A stretch of DNA of 64,000 nt from CAWEYO01 sp963813315. Lineage in GTDB: Bacteria; Pseudomonadota; Alphaproteobacteria; Rhizobiales; Rhizobiaceae. A program made the translations under genes and the position numbers. Where the stretch lies: the NCBI GenBank assembly GCA_963813315.1, contig CAWEYO010000017.1, forward strand, positions 62,001 to 126,000, written 5' to 3'. Numbering within the stretch: position 1 is the stretch's first letter; each line of letters opens with the position of its first letter. Shown one piece after another: positions 1 to 9,720 of this stretch. The notes under the pieces were generated by a model, which saw only the letters and a program-made list of their open reading frames with translations, had not been told where the DNA came from and ran no database searches.

Positions 1-682
1 CCACCAGCGGGAGATGCGTGTGCCGCGGCGACCGGAATTTCGGCAGGATCAGCCCGCCGCCGGTCCTGAGCGCGGAACGCATCATGGCGCGCGGATCGGC
101 GCGACGTCCATGCGGGTCGGGACGGAAGCGGCGCGTGCGCACCAGGTCGAAAGGAAGCCGCAGCTCAGCAATCGCCTTGGTCGCGTCGGCGATTTCGGCG
201 GCGGTCATCTGCGCAAAATCCTTGGTGCGCAGCACCTCATTGCTGGACACGGTGAGGCGCGCATCCACCTCGATCTCCGGAATCCGCTGCGGCGTGCGGC
301 TCTTCTGGTGACCGTCGAACATTGCTTGGGCAACGCGGCTTTCGGCCGTCCGGGGTTTCTGTCTTTCGCGCCTGTCGGGGGCGACGGGAGAAAACATCGC
401 CAGCATTTTTTCAATCAGTTCGTGGGACTTCCAGAACAGCCGGAAGGCTTCATCGAAGACGGCATGATCTTCGTGCCTGGTCACCAATACCGCGTGCAGC
501 GTCCAGTAGAAGTCTTCCCTGCCGCCGATGCCTGCCGCAAGCACCGCTTCGATCGCGTCCTTTACCGCGGCCGGCCCTACCCTCATTCCAGCCTTCCTGA
601 GGGTGCGTGCGAAGTAGACGATGTTGTCCGCGATCCGGCCATCCGGGTTGGCGAAGGTCTGGTTCGTGCCGAAACTCGCCAT
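1..682 (-). CDS. CoxE-like VWA-domain protein, N-terminal part (runs off left edge)
   Basis: The reverse strand is open from an ATG at 682 to the window edge, giving about 227 residues that begin MASFGTNQTFANPDGRIADN. The start lies 9 bases after the stop of the MoxR gene, so the two are co-transcribed. This arrangement (MoxR ATPase followed by a CoxE/VWA protein) is typical of MoxR/VWA chaperone pairs, which are thought to help insert metal centres or mature enzyme complexes. The visible part carries a helical N-terminal region with residues such as RTLRKAGMRVGPAAVKDAI; the VWA MIDAS site would lie outside the window. The family call rests on the N-terminal half and the neighbour, so it is moderately sure. 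Confidence 0.7.
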   Translation of the reverse strand, partial: MASFGTNQTFANPDGRIADNIVYFARTLRKAGMRVGPAAVKDAIEAVLAAGIGGREDFYWTLHAVLVTRHEDHAVFDEAFRLFWKSHELIEKMLAMFSPVAPDRRERQKPRTAESRVAQAMFDGHQKSRTPQRIPEIEVDARLTVSSNEVLRTKDFAQMTAAEIADATKAIAELRLPFDLVRTRRFRPDPHGRRADPRAMMRSALRTGGGLILPKFRSPRHTHLPLV

Positions 683-691
683 CAGGTCCGC

Positions 692-1615
692 CTATTCCGC
701 TGCCGAAAGCTCGGCCTTCACTTCCTTCAGGATGCGCCGGCCCTCGCCCTGTTCGATCCGCGCTATGTCGTCCTGGTACTTCAGGAGAACCCCGATCGTG
801 TCGGACACCGTTTCCGGGTCGAGCGCCACCTTGTCGAGCTCGGTAAGCGCGCCTGCCCAGTCGATCGTCTCGGCCACGCCCGGCACCTTGAACAGCTCGA
901 TCTCGCGCAGCTTCTGAATGAACCGCACGACCTCCGCCGAAAGCCGCCGATTGGCATCCGGCACCTTGCGGCGGACGATCTCCAGCTCGCGCTCGGCATC
1001 CGGATAATCGACCCAGTGGTAGAGGCAGCGCCGCTTCAGCGCGTCGTGGATCTCGCGGGTCCGATTGGTGGTAATGATGACGATCGGCGGCTCTTCCGCC
1101 TTGATCGTGCCCAGTTCGGGCACGGTCACCTGGAAATCTGAGAGGATTTCAAGAAGAAACGCCTCGAATGCCTCGTCCGTACGGTCAAGTTCGTCGATGA
1201 GAAACACCGGTGCCGCACCCTTCTTGCCGGTCAATGCGTCCAGCACCGGCCGGCGGATCAGGTATTTTTCCGAGAAGACATTCCTTTCCATGTCCTTGCG
1301 GTCAACCTTTCCGGCAGCTTCCTCCATCCGGATTTCGATCATCTGCGCGGCATAGTTCCACTCATAAACAGCCGAGGAAACATCGAGTCCCTCATAGCAT
1401 TGCAGCCTGATCAGCCTTCGCCCGAGCGCCTTGGCCAAAACCTTGGCAATCTCCGTCTTGCCGACGCCCGCTTCCCCTTCCAGAAACAATGGCCGCACCA
1501 TCCTGAGGCTAAGGAACAGCACGGTCGCCAAGGCCCTGTCGGCGACGTAATCGGCGCCAGTCAGCAATGCCAGCGTCTCGTCGATCGATTGCGGCACAGG
1601 GCGCGGATCAGTCAT
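692..1615 (-). CDS. MoxR-family AAA+ ATPase
   Basis: A 307-residue AAA+ ATPase of the MoxR family, cytoplasmic and chaperone-like. Walker A is GEAGVGKT at about residues 47-54, Walker B is VFLIDELD at about 136-143, and sensor residues follow in ITTNRTREIHDALKRRC. An upstream ATG at 1645 exists, but the start at 1615 (MTDPRPVPQS) is preferred because it is preceded by GGAGAAA at good spacing. It is followed 9 bases later by a CoxE-like VWA gene, its usual partner. The substrate complex cannot be told from the sequence. In some relatives the pair matures molybdenum CO dehydrogenase, but no cox genes are visible here. Confidence 0.9.
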   Translation of the reverse strand: MTDPRPVPQSIDETLALLTGADYVADRALATVLFLSLRMVRPLFLEGEAGVGKTEIAKVLAKALGRRLIRLQCYEGLDVSSAVYEWNYAAQMIEIRMEEAAGKVDRKDMERNVFSEKYLIRRPVLDALTGKKGAAPVFLIDELDRTDEAFEAFLLEILSDFQVTVPELGTIKAEEPPIVIITTNRTREIHDALKRRCLYHWVDYPDAERELEIVRRKVPDANRRLSAEVVRFIQKLREIELFKVPGVAETIDWAGALTELDKVALDPETVSDTIGVLLKYQDDIARIEQGEGRRILKEVKAELSAAE

Positions 1616-1649
1616 ATTTTCTCCGGGGACATCGGCAGCGTGCATTTGG

Positions 1650-1788
1650 GTGTGTGCGATTCAGGTCAGGCCGAGTCGAAAATGGCGGTTTTCGAGAACC
1701 GGCACGCAGCGAACGTTCGGGTACGTGAGTACCGGAAGCGCAGAAGATCGCCATTTGCAGGCCGGCATCACCTGAATACCAATGCACC
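1650..1788. repeat. 140-bp palindromic intergenic element, copy 1
   Basis: First of four near-identical elements of about 140 bp (others at 6500, 10510 and 14851). The outer arms are of the form GTGTGTTGGATTCAGGTC and its complement; inner arms pair AATGGCGGT with ACCGCCATT, and two small hairpins sit in the centre (CGGTTTTCGAGAACCG and GGTACGTGAGTACC). It has a MITE-like, cloverleaf-like structure. This copy has diverged slightly at its ends and lies between the MoxR and flavin reductase genes. Confidence 0.85.
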
Positions 1789-2283
1789 CTAGAGCGCATG
1801 GTAGGCGCGATCATGATAAAGCAAAGGCCTCAAATTGTCGCCGATGCGCAACCCTGTCACCTTGCCGAAAAGAACGCGATGCGTGTGCAGATCCTTGGTG
1901 TCGATCAGATCGCAGTCGAATACGGCGATCGCCTCTTTCAGCGTCGGAGCGCCGGTCTCGATCGTGTCCCAATGGCCGATTTCGAAGCGCTTCTCGACGG
2001 GAAGCCCCGTGAGGCCCGAAAAAGCAGCCGAAAGCGGCTGCTGATCGGCCGACAAAGTGTTGAGTGCAAAGCGGCCGTTCAACACAAAACAATCGTTGTT
2101 GGGATTTTCGCGGTTGAGGCATACAAGGATCGTTGGCGGGGAGTCGGAAACTGAACATGTGGCGATCACGGTCACGCCGCGTTTCCCGGCCGGGCCGTCA
2201 GTGGTGATGATGTGAACCGCACCCGCAAAACGCGCCATTGCGTCGCGATAGGCCTGCGGCCCGATATCGTTCTTCTTGAGCAC
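1789..2283 (-). CDS. RutF-like flavin reductase (FMN-binding split barrel)
   Basis: A 164-residue NAD(P)H:flavin oxidoreductase of the RutF/HpaC type. It reduces free flavin for a partner monooxygenase. The diagnostic stretches are FRDAMARF-like AYRDAMARFAG, HIITTDGPAGKRGVT, CSVSDSPPTILVCLN and the C-terminal YHDRAYHAL, all closely matching RutF of the pyrimidine (Rut) pathway. The start is a GTG at 2283 (VLKKNDIG), because homologs begin just before DIGPQAYRDAM; upstream ATGs would add an unconserved leader. No rut genes are adjacent, so the partner oxygenase is unknown. Confidence 0.82.
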   Translation of the reverse strand: MLKKNDIGPQAYRDAMARFAGAVHIITTDGPAGKRGVTVIATCSVSDSPPTILVCLNRENPNNDCFVLNGRFALNTLSADQQPLSAAFSGLTGLPVEKRFEIGHWDTIETGAPTLKEAIAVFDCDLIDTKDLHTHRVLFGKVTGLRIGDNLRPLLYHDRAYHAL

Positions 2284-2430
2284 TAGTGAATTCCCGAAAG
2301 CGAACTCCCATCTCCGTATATAAGTTTGCGGGCCTATGCCACAAGCGCCTGTCATATCGAGGAAAAGGCGTGCCGTTGCCGCCCGCGTCAATCCGCTGTT
2401 TCTTGGCGCGCCCGATCATGTGGACCACTG

Positions 2431-2705
2431 GAGCGGTTTCGATTCCGACGGAATCGGTGAACCGCTCCAACTCTTTATTCTTACGCAATTCCGGACGGAA
2501 AACCGGTTCCCACTTTTCCTGGAATTGCCACTCTTTTGACGCAATTCCGGACGGAAAACCGGTTCCACTTTTCCTGGAATTGCCACTCTTTTTTGACGCA
2601 ATTCCGGACGGAAAACCGGTTCCACTTTCCTGGAATTGCCACTCTTTTTTGACGCAATTCCGGACGGAAAACCGGTTCCCACTTTTCCTGGAATTGCTCC
2701 AATTC
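2431..2705. repeat. Composite repeat: hairpin plus four tandem ~55-bp units
   Basis: A hairpin (GGAGCGGTTTCGATTCC ... GAACCGCTCC, 2431-2469) is followed by four head-to-tail units of 53-58 bp, beginning near 2487, 2540, 2598 and 2653. Each contains CAATTCCGGACGGAAAACCGG and TTCCTGGAATTG. Each unit is itself a dyad because GGAATTG pairs with CAATTCC. A single inverted copy of the same composite lies at 4980-5085. The array occupies most of the 466-bp gap between the flavin reductase and the binding-protein gene. There are no variable spacers, so it is not a CRISPR array. Confidence 0.88.
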
Positions 2706-2749
2706 GCGTGTTGCACCCGGACCCGCCACCCTTTACCTCTTGGCGCGGG

Positions 2750-3871
2750 ATGGCGAACGGCAACAATATCATGGCACCACGCGGCTGCGTCCGGCAGCGA
2801 GCAATCCTCGCAGCCGGTAGCCTGCTGGCGTTCTTTCTGCTGGCGCATCCGGCAAATTCGGTCGAAATGAAAATAGGCGTTGCAGCGCCCCTGAGCGGCC
2901 CTTCCGCAATTCTTGGCAGACAGGTCTGGGACGGTGCCCGCGCTGCGGCGGCCGACTACGAAAACGGCACCGTTCATGTGGAAAGCCTTGACGACGCCTG
3001 TACGGCAGAGGGCGGCGCGAACGCCGCACGGAAGTCTGCCGCCGCGAAGGTGCAGATGGTCATAGGCTTTCTGTGTACCGAGGCCATCGAGGCGGCGATG
3101 CCTGTGCTCAAGGCTGCCGGCATCCCTGTTATTACCGTCGGTGTCCGCACCGACAGCCTGACCGACCGCCGGGACAAGACCGGATGGCCCGTCTTCCGTC
3201 TTGGGCCAAGAGCGGACGGCGAACGGACGGCGGCGGCGGCATTGCTTGTGCGGTTGTGGCGAGGAGAGCTTTTCGCGATTGTCGACGACGGCACGATCTC
3301 CGGCCGGGAGCTTGCGGAGAACTTCCGGCTTGCCGCCGAGCAGGCCGGGCTGAAACCCGTATTCGTCGATACGTTCCGTCCGCAACTGGACAACCAGATC
3401 GGGCTTGCCGGTCGCTTGCGCAAAGCCGGAGCGACCCATGTTTTCGTCGGCGGGGACAGGGAGGACGTAGCGATTCTGGGCCGCGATGCGCGATGGCTTG
3501 GCATGCCTCTCACGATCGCCGGCGGCGAGTCGCTTCGCGCCTCGGAAGATCGCCTTCAGTTGCGGCCGGGCACTCTGATGGTCGGACTGCCCGAGTGGGC
3601 GGGGCGCGCACCTGCCAAGACCGTCGCGTCACTCAAGGCACTCCAAATAGAGCCGGATGGTTATGTCTTGCCGGCATACACCGCAATCGGCATTGCCGCG
3701 GCAGCAGTTTCGGAGGCGCAGGCAACCGGCAAGAAGCTGGTTGACATTCTGGCATCCTACGAGTTTCAGACGGCCATCGGGACGGTGCGCTTTGATGCCA
3801 AGGGCGATCTTGCGGACAGTCCTTACGAGCTCTTCAAATTCGACGGCACCAAATTCGTTGAGGTGGAATAG
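2750..3871 (+). CDS. ABC-type branched-chain amino-acid-like substrate-binding protein
   Basis: A 373-residue periplasmic binding protein of the Leu/Ile/Val-binding (type I PBP, Peripla_BP_6) family. A signal peptide is visible: basic start, hydrophobic AILAAGSLLAFFLLAHP, then cleavage near PANS. The mature part opens MKIGVAAPLSGPSAILGRQVWDGARAAA, the family signature. An alternative start is the ATG at 2771; both leave the signal peptide intact. No permease or ATPase genes are next to it, so it may serve a remote transporter or act as an orphan sensor. The following peptidase gene begins one base after its stop, implying co-translation and perhaps a peptide or amide substrate. Confidence 0.85.
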   Translation: MANGNNIMAPRGCVRQRAILAAGSLLAFFLLAHPANSVEMKIGVAAPLSGPSAILGRQVWDGARAAAADYENGTVHVESLDDACTAEGGANAARKSAAAKVQMVIGFLCTEAIEAAMPVLKAAGIPVITVGVRTDSLTDRRDKTGWPVFRLGPRADGERTAAAALLVRLWRGELFAIVDDGTISGRELAENFRLAAEQAGLKPVFVDTFRPQLDNQIGLAGRLRKAGATHVFVGGDREDVAILGRDARWLGMPLTIAGGESLRASEDRLQLRPGTLMVGLPEWAGRAPAKTVASLKALQIEPDGYVLPAYTAIGIAAAAVSEAQATGKKLVDILASYEFQTAIGTVRFDAKGDLADSPYELFKFDGTKFVEVE

Positions 3872-3872
3872 A

Positions 3873-4886
3873 ATGCCCTTTCGAACCGGACCGCGCAATC
3901 TGATCACCGATGTGGCCGGTCTCTCGGTTGGCAATGCGTCGGACGAAGGCCTCAAGTCCGGTGTGACCGTGGTAATTTGCGAAGAACCCGCAGTTGCCGG
4001 CGTCCAGGTACTTGGCGGCGCTCCAGGAACAAGGGAAACCGACCTTCTCGAGCCGCACAATTCGGTCCAGGCGGTCGATGCGCTCGTGCTTTCGGGTGGC
4101 TCCGCTTTCGGCCTGGACGCTGCGTCGGGCGTGCAGGCCGCACTAAGGGAAAAAGGCGTCGGCTTCGACGTGCGCGGTTTCAAGATTCCGATTGTGCCCG
4201 CGGCCATCCTGCAAGACCTTGACAACGGCGGCGACAAGGACTGGGGACGTTATCCGCCTTATCGCGAGCTTGGCTATGAAGCCGCGCAGGCCGCCGTGTA
4301 CGACTTCACCATCGGTACCGCCGGCGCCGGAACAGGCGCGCGCGCCGCCGGCTTCAAAGGCGGTCTCGGCTCCGCATCGACCTTGCTCGACAGCGGCATT
4401 ACCGTCGGAGCGCTTGTCGCGGCAAACCCGTCCGGCGCGGTCACCATCGGCCGCACTAGGCACTTTTGGGCAGCCCCTTTCGAGATCGGAGAGGAATTCG
4501 GAGGACTCGGCTTGCCGTCGCCCTGGCCTGCCGACGCGCAGCATCTTTCGCTAAGGTATCGCGAGATGACCCAGGCAGGCGCCAACACGACCATAGCTGT
4601 AATCGCCACGGACGCGATCCTGACCAAGCCTGAGGCCAAGAGGCTGGCGATCGCCGCCCATGACGGCCTTGCCCGTGCCATCTGGCCGGCGCACACTCCC
4701 ATTGACGGCGACCTGGTATTTGGCCTGTCGACTGCGCGAAGCGGCATCAGGCCGGACCGCGATGCGGCAATCGATCTCTATGCAGCCGCTGGCGCCACAA
4801 TGGCGCGCGCGATTGCCCGCGCAATCCATGCGGCTACGCCCTCCGAAGGCGACCTGATGCCCGTCTGGTCCGCGATGGGACGATGA
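3873..4886 (+). CDS. P1-family (DmpA/BapA-type) aminopeptidase
   Basis: A 337-residue Ntn-type self-processing aminopeptidase of MEROPS family P1 (S58). It opens MPFRTGPRNLITDVAGLSVG and has SGGSAFGLDAASGV at about 74-87. The likely autocleavage and nucleophile region is GTAGAGTGARAAGFKGGLGSAS, with Thr154 in GAGTGA as the probable nucleophile, inferred from the family. It would cleave N-terminal D- or beta-amino acids, or peptide amides. No signal peptide is seen. The ATG lies two bases after the previous stop, so it is in an operon with the binding protein. Substrate specificity cannot be told. Confidence 0.85.
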   Translation: MPFRTGPRNLITDVAGLSVGNASDEGLKSGVTVVICEEPAVAGVQVLGGAPGTRETDLLEPHNSVQAVDALVLSGGSAFGLDAASGVQAALREKGVGFDVRGFKIPIVPAAILQDLDNGGDKDWGRYPPYRELGYEAAQAAVYDFTIGTAGAGTGARAAGFKGGLGSASTLLDSGITVGALVAANPSGAVTIGRTRHFWAAPFEIGEEFGGLGLPSPWPADAQHLSLRYREMTQAGANTTIAVIATDAILTKPEAKRLAIAAHDGLARAIWPAHTPIDGDLVFGLSTARSGIRPDRDAAIDLYAAAGATMARAIARAIHAATPSEGDLMPVWSAMGR

Positions 4887-4979
4887 AGCCGGGGATCGCG
4901 GTTGCCGGACGCGTGTGACGGGCCCAGTGTTTGCGCTGATGCCGCGTTGAGCAATCGCGCGGTCTCTGTTAGGAGGCCA

Positions 4980-5085
4980 GAGCAATTCCAGCAAAAGTGG
5001 GAACCGGTTTTCCGTCCGGAATTGCGAAAAACAAAGAGCTAGAGCGGTTCACCGATTTCGTTAAAATCGGAACCGCCTCATCCAG
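4980..5085. repeat. Inverted single copy of the 2431-2705 composite repeat
   Basis: The sequence reads AGCAATTCCAGCAAAAGTGG ... GAATTGCG, followed by the hairpin GAGCGGTTCACCGATTTCG ... CGAAATCGG-type arms. This is the reverse complement of one unit plus the hairpin found at 2431-2545. The same element therefore flanks the binding-protein/peptidase pair in opposite orientations. Confidence 0.8.
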
Positions 5086-5100
5086 GAATTAGGACTCGAC

Positions 5101-6408
<1,308 letters not shown>

Positions 6409-6451
6409 CGGGCCAGAGAACGGGCGGAGCATGCACAAAAACAATAGCCTA

Positions 6452-6497
6452 AAGCTAAAGCGCGTCGCATGAATCCGTTTCGAAGCAATGCGCTTTA
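6452..6497. repeat. Short GCGCGTTGCATGAAT-type hairpin repeat (family C, left module)
   Basis: AAAGCGCGTCGCATGAATCC and its near-complement ending GCAATGCGCTTTAG form a stem-loop just downstream of purB. The same module occurs at 24171, 25256 and 62311. It could act as a terminator-like stem but has no T-run. Confidence 0.7.
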
Positions 6498-6499
6498 GG

Positions 6500-6639
6500 G
6501 TGTGTTGGAATTCAGGTCAGGCCGAGCCGAAAATGGCGGTTTTCGAGAACCGGCACGCAGGGTACGTTTGGGTACGTGAGTACCGGAAGCGGAGAAGACC
6601 GCCATTTGCAGGCCGGCATCACCTGAATATCAACACACC
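6500..6639. repeat. 140-bp palindromic intergenic element, copy 2
   Basis: Same element as at 1650, with intact terminal arms GTGTGTTGG and CAACACACC. It sits directly against the family C hairpin and ends 5 bases before the stop of the VOC gene. Little spacing is left between repeat and gene, so insertion here would affect the 3' end of that transcript. Confidence 0.88.
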
Positions 6640-6643
6640 TGGA

Positions 6644-7459
6644 TCAGCACTCGCTCGCAGGAACAGTCCGGATCACCGTGCCCCACGGGTCTCGGCGCTC
6701 CTCGTCCCTTTCGGCAAGCATGGACCGCATTTCAACCCATGAGAGGCCCGCGCGGCGGTCGTCGCGCAGTCCTGCACCGCTGCTTCGCCATGAGTTGGCG
6801 CCGATATGATGGTGGTATCCGCCGGAGGACAGAAATACGGCGCTGCCGGCGATCTTGTGCACCGTGTCAAAGCCAAACTTCGAGTGCCACCACTCTTCTG
6901 CAGCGTCCGGATCCCCTACACGCAGATGAACATGGCCGATGACGCTCTCTTCGGGCGCCTCTTGCCAGGCCGGAGCATCCGCCGGCACATCGCCCAGCAA
7001 GGCGGGAATGTCCAGCTTAAGTGTCGCCAGATCGACAGAGGCGCCGTTCCACTTCCATTGTTCCTTGGGCCGATCCGCATAGATCTCAATGCCGTTGCCC
7101 TCCGGGTCGGTAAGATAGAGCGCCTCGCTAACCCGATGGTCCGAAGCCCCTTCTATCGATATTCGCTTTTCTACGGCGTGCTTCACCCATCGTCCGAGAT
7201 CGGTGCGCGTGGGCAGAAGAAAGGCAGTATGGAAGAGCCCGGCACTGCCAGGGTCGTCCGGAAGCGCCGAGATATCGTTCTCGATTTCAAGCAGGGGCCG
7301 TTGCCCTGCCCCAAGCGTGATGGTTCCGTTCTTGCGTGACATTATCGCGAGGCCGATCACCTCGCGATAATACCTTGCCAGCGCATCGGCATCCCTTGCC
7401 TTCAGGCCGACGCGGGCGACGCTGATGGGCGTCGTTACGGCAAATGGCATGTCACTCAT
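6644..7459 (-). CDS. VOC-family (glyoxalase/catechol-2,3-dioxygenase-like) protein
   Basis: A 271-residue protein with two vicinal-oxygen-chelate modules, roughly residues 12-125 and 170-262, resembling CatE-type catechol-2,3-dioxygenases. Metal-binding candidates are His76 in AGLFHTAFL, His176 in HVHLRVGDP and the Glu in DPEGNGIEIYADRP. The second module has SGGYHHHIGANSW. The reaction (ring cleavage or glyoxalase-like chemistry) cannot be fixed from sequence. It starts at MSDMPFAV; MPFAV three codons later is also possible. It is transcribed divergently from the hydrolase at 7632. Confidence 0.82.
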   Translation of the reverse strand: MSDMPFAVTTPISVARVGLKARDADALARYYREVIGLAIMSRKNGTITLGAGQRPLLEIENDISALPDDPGSAGLFHTAFLLPTRTDLGRWVKHAVEKRISIEGASDHRVSEALYLTDPEGNGIEIYADRPKEQWKWNGASVDLATLKLDIPALLGDVPADAPAWQEAPEESVIGHVHLRVGDPDAAEEWWHSKFGFDTVHKIAGSAVFLSSGGYHHHIGANSWRSSGAGLRDDRRAGLSWVEMRSMLAERDEERRDPWGTVIRTVPASEC

Positions 7460-7631
7460 GTCTGGCTCCGTCTCAGGCTACGGCTCGATTGTCACTGCGC
7501 AACTGTAGGTCGGTCGCGAGCAGGATTTCCGCAAGCAGCCGATTCACGAACACACCGTTCAACCGGAGAGACGGGCGGAACGTTCCCGGTCCACAGTTGC
7601 ACAGGCCGCCTCGCGCGGCTACATCCGCGTC

Positions 7632-8180
7632 ATGAAAGTCAAGGACGCGGAAATTTTGATCGTGCCTGGATACACCAATTCGGGGCCCGGGCACTGGCAG
7701 AGCCGCTGGCAATCCCGGCTGTCGACCGCGCGCCGCGTCGAGCAAGTGGAATGGTCGAAACCTGTCCGGGAGGACTGGACCTCGAGGGTAGCCGAGGCCG
7801 TCAATTCCGCCTTAAACCCAGTCGTGCTGGTCGCTCATTCGCTCGGCATCCCGGCAGTCATCCACGCGATTCCCGAATTCAAGAGGCCCGTCGCCGGTGC
7901 CTTTCTGGTGGCGCCGCCGGACGTTGCCAATCCCGGCATACGACCGAAGCATCTCATGACCTTCGGCCCCTACCCGCGCGCGCCTCTGCCCTTTCCATCG
8001 GTAACGATCGCCAGCCGAAACGATCCCTACTGCGCCTTCGAGGTTGCCCAGGACATTGCCGCCGCATGGGGTTCGCTCTTCATGGACGCCGGCGAAGCCG
8101 GACATATCAATGCCGATGCCGGATTTGGTCCCTGGCCCGAAGGCTCGATGGCTTTCGCGCAATTCCTGTCGCGGCTTTAG
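7632..8180 (+). CDS. RBBP9/YdeN-family alpha/beta hydrolase
   Basis: A 182-residue small serine hydrolase of the RBBP9 family. The opening ILIVPGYTNSGPGHWQSRW is the family's oxyanion-side signature. The catalytic triad is Ser70 in AHSLG, Asp131 in SRNDPYC and His158 in GHINADAGFGPWPEG. The natural substrate is not known for most members. The 172-bp gap to the divergent VOC gene holds no feature beyond presumed promoters. Confidence 0.9.
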   Translation: MKVKDAEILIVPGYTNSGPGHWQSRWQSRLSTARRVEQVEWSKPVREDWTSRVAEAVNSALNPVVLVAHSLGIPAVIHAIPEFKRPVAGAFLVAPPDVANPGIRPKHLMTFGPYPRAPLPFPSVTIASRNDPYCAFEVAQDIAAAWGSLFMDAGEAGHINADAGFGPWPEGSMAFAQFLSRL

Positions 8181-8241
8181 GGTTGTCGTATAACCTATTG
8201 TTTTAGGCCGACTATTTACAGAATCGCAATTTCTTCGGCTT

Positions 8242-9012
8242 TCAGTCCATTGATTTGCGGGCCGCCTGAAGCAAACTCTCGGCGCCGAGCGCAATGAAGC
8301 GATGCTCAGTCCCGAGCGCGAGAAACCGGTAGCCCATCGAAACATAGCGCCCGGCGAACTTTGGATCTGCAAGGAAGATTCCTGCCAGCTTGCCCGCCTG
8401 TTTGGCGCGCGCCGCAATGGCTGCGACCTCAACCATCATGTCTTCATGCGTGGGATCGACGACCGCTCCGTTCGTCCAGGCGATCGAAAAGTCCGAGGGT
8501 CCCACGAAAACGCCATCAATGCCCGGCGTCGCAAGGATGCCGTCCAGCGCGTCGAGCGCTGCTCGGGTTTCGATCATCGCGAAGGCAACAGTACCGCTGT
8601 TCGACTCGCGCAGCCATGTCTGGGGGTCCCGACGTTCGGCCCGTGGTAGACCGAAGCCCGGCCCCCACGAACGCTCCCCAATGGGCGGATACTTCATTGA
8701 CGCCGCAAACCGCCGCGCATCCTGGACGGAATTGACCATCGGCGCAATTACTGCCTCAGCCCCGAAATCGAGTGCCCGGCTTGCCATGTCGTACCGGCCC
8801 ACGGGAATGCGGACCGCAACGTGTTTCTTCGCGTTGAGAACCGGAACGATACCGCGCAGCACACTGTCTTCGTGATGCCCGCCATGCTGCATGTCCAGCG
8901 TGACGGCGTCGAAACCCTGGTTCGCAATGATTTCTACCGTCAACGCGTCCGGTATGCCGGACCATGCCGTAAAGAGCGTTTCACCGGCATTGAGGCGCGC
9001 TGCAAGCGACAT
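8242..9012 (-). CDS. HpcH/HpaI-family aldolase (class II, pyruvate-type)
   Basis: A 256-residue class II aldolase resembling 4-hydroxy-2-oxo-heptanedioate and 2-keto-3-deoxy-L-rhamnonate aldolases. It cleaves or forms C-C bonds with pyruvate as donor. Family residues seen are His43 in DMQHG (catalytic base), Arg68 in VAVRIP, Glu148 in MIETRAALD and Asp174 in VGPSDFS, the last two binding the divalent metal. Length is normal. No aromatic or sugar degradation genes are adjacent, so the aldehyde partner is unknown. It reads convergently with the hydrolase, with a 61-bp gap. Confidence 0.9.
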   Translation of the reverse strand: MSLAARLNAGETLFTAWSGIPDALTVEIIANQGFDAVTLDMQHGGHHEDSVLRGIVPVLNAKKHVAVRIPVGRYDMASRALDFGAEAVIAPMVNSVQDARRFAASMKYPPIGERSWGPGFGLPRAERRDPQTWLRESNSGTVAFAMIETRAALDALDGILATPGIDGVFVGPSDFSIAWTNGAVVDPTHEDMMVEVAAIAARAKQAGKLAGIFLADPKFAGRYVSMGYRFLALGTEHRFIALGAESLLQAARKSMD

Positions 9013-9126
9013 GGAACGAAACCTCCCGATTAGAGCGCCAATTCAAACAGATGCCCTCTTGCATCGCAAAGGAAAACCGCCCGGGGTCTCCCCGGGGCCG
9101 GCGAATATCCATCCTTGCCCGAAGGA

Positions 9127-9447
9127 TCAGGAATTCTTGACCTGCTCGATGGCCTGGGCAAGCAGCTCGTCCATCGTACGGCGAATCTGATGGTCCGACT
9201 GGTCGACGCCGGCGGCGTCGAAGTCCTTCCGCACCTTACGGAAAACGTCGTGATCGCCGGCTTCCTCTATGTCGGATATGACCACTTCCTTGGCGTAGGA
9301 CTCGGCCTCCGCGCCGCTCAACCCGAGCTTTTCGGCAGCCCAAAGCCCGAGCATCCTGTTGCGCCGGGCGACTGCCCTGAACTTCATCTCTTCGTCGAGA
9401 ACGAATTTGCGTTCAAAGCCTTCTTCGCGATCTTTCATCACGCTCAT
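9127..9447 (-). CDS. F1F0-ATP synthase zeta inhibitor subunit (DUF1476)
   Basis: A 106-residue alphaproteobacterial DUF1476 protein, the zeta subunit that binds F1 and blocks ATP hydrolysis. Conserved blocks are DREEGFERKFVLDEE (N-terminal inhibitory segment), RRNRMLGLWAAEKLGLSG and DHQIRRTMDELLAQA. The ATG at 9447 is chosen because CGGAGG lies 8 bases upstream; a longer in-frame start at 9510 has no conservation. No ATP synthase genes are nearby, as is usual for this gene. It is divergent from purC, with about 270 bp between them holding both promoters. Confidence 0.9.
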   Translation of the reverse strand: MSVMKDREEGFERKFVLDEEMKFRAVARRNRMLGLWAAEKLGLSGAEAESYAKEVVISDIEEAGDHDVFRKVRKDFDAAGVDQSDHQIRRTMDELLAQAIEQVKNS

Positions 9448-9720
9448 GGCAATCCTCCGGGTGGCCGCCGAATCCTCGGCGTCTATATGGGTTCTTCCTG
9501 CACAAACCAAAAGGCCCGCCGCCCGTCAATATCAAGCTCTAGTTTGTGCCGTGCGGCATAAGCGGGCCGAAACCGGTTGATTGGGCAGAATTGCCGATTG
9601 AGCAATCGCTCCGATTGCGGTAGAGACCGCGCGTGAGAACCACTCTGCCGCATCTCACTGCCGCGCAAGAAGAGGGAGCGGTTGCTTGCCGCATGCCCTT
9701 GAACCCAGAGAAAACAGTCG

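Noticed and set aside
14..1141. Long forward-strand open frame (375 codons) at the left edge
   Set aside because: Antisense to the MoxR ATPase and CoxE-like gene, both with clear family motifs; an effect of high GC.
2487..2705. Possible CRISPR array
   Set aside because: Units follow each other with no unique spacers, and each unit is itself palindromic over most of its length; no cas genes are present.
2198..3439. 413-codon reverse frame across the tandem repeats and the binding-protein gene
   Set aside because: Its repeated KKSGNSRKSGTGF peptides come from the DNA repeats, and the rest is antisense to a real gene.
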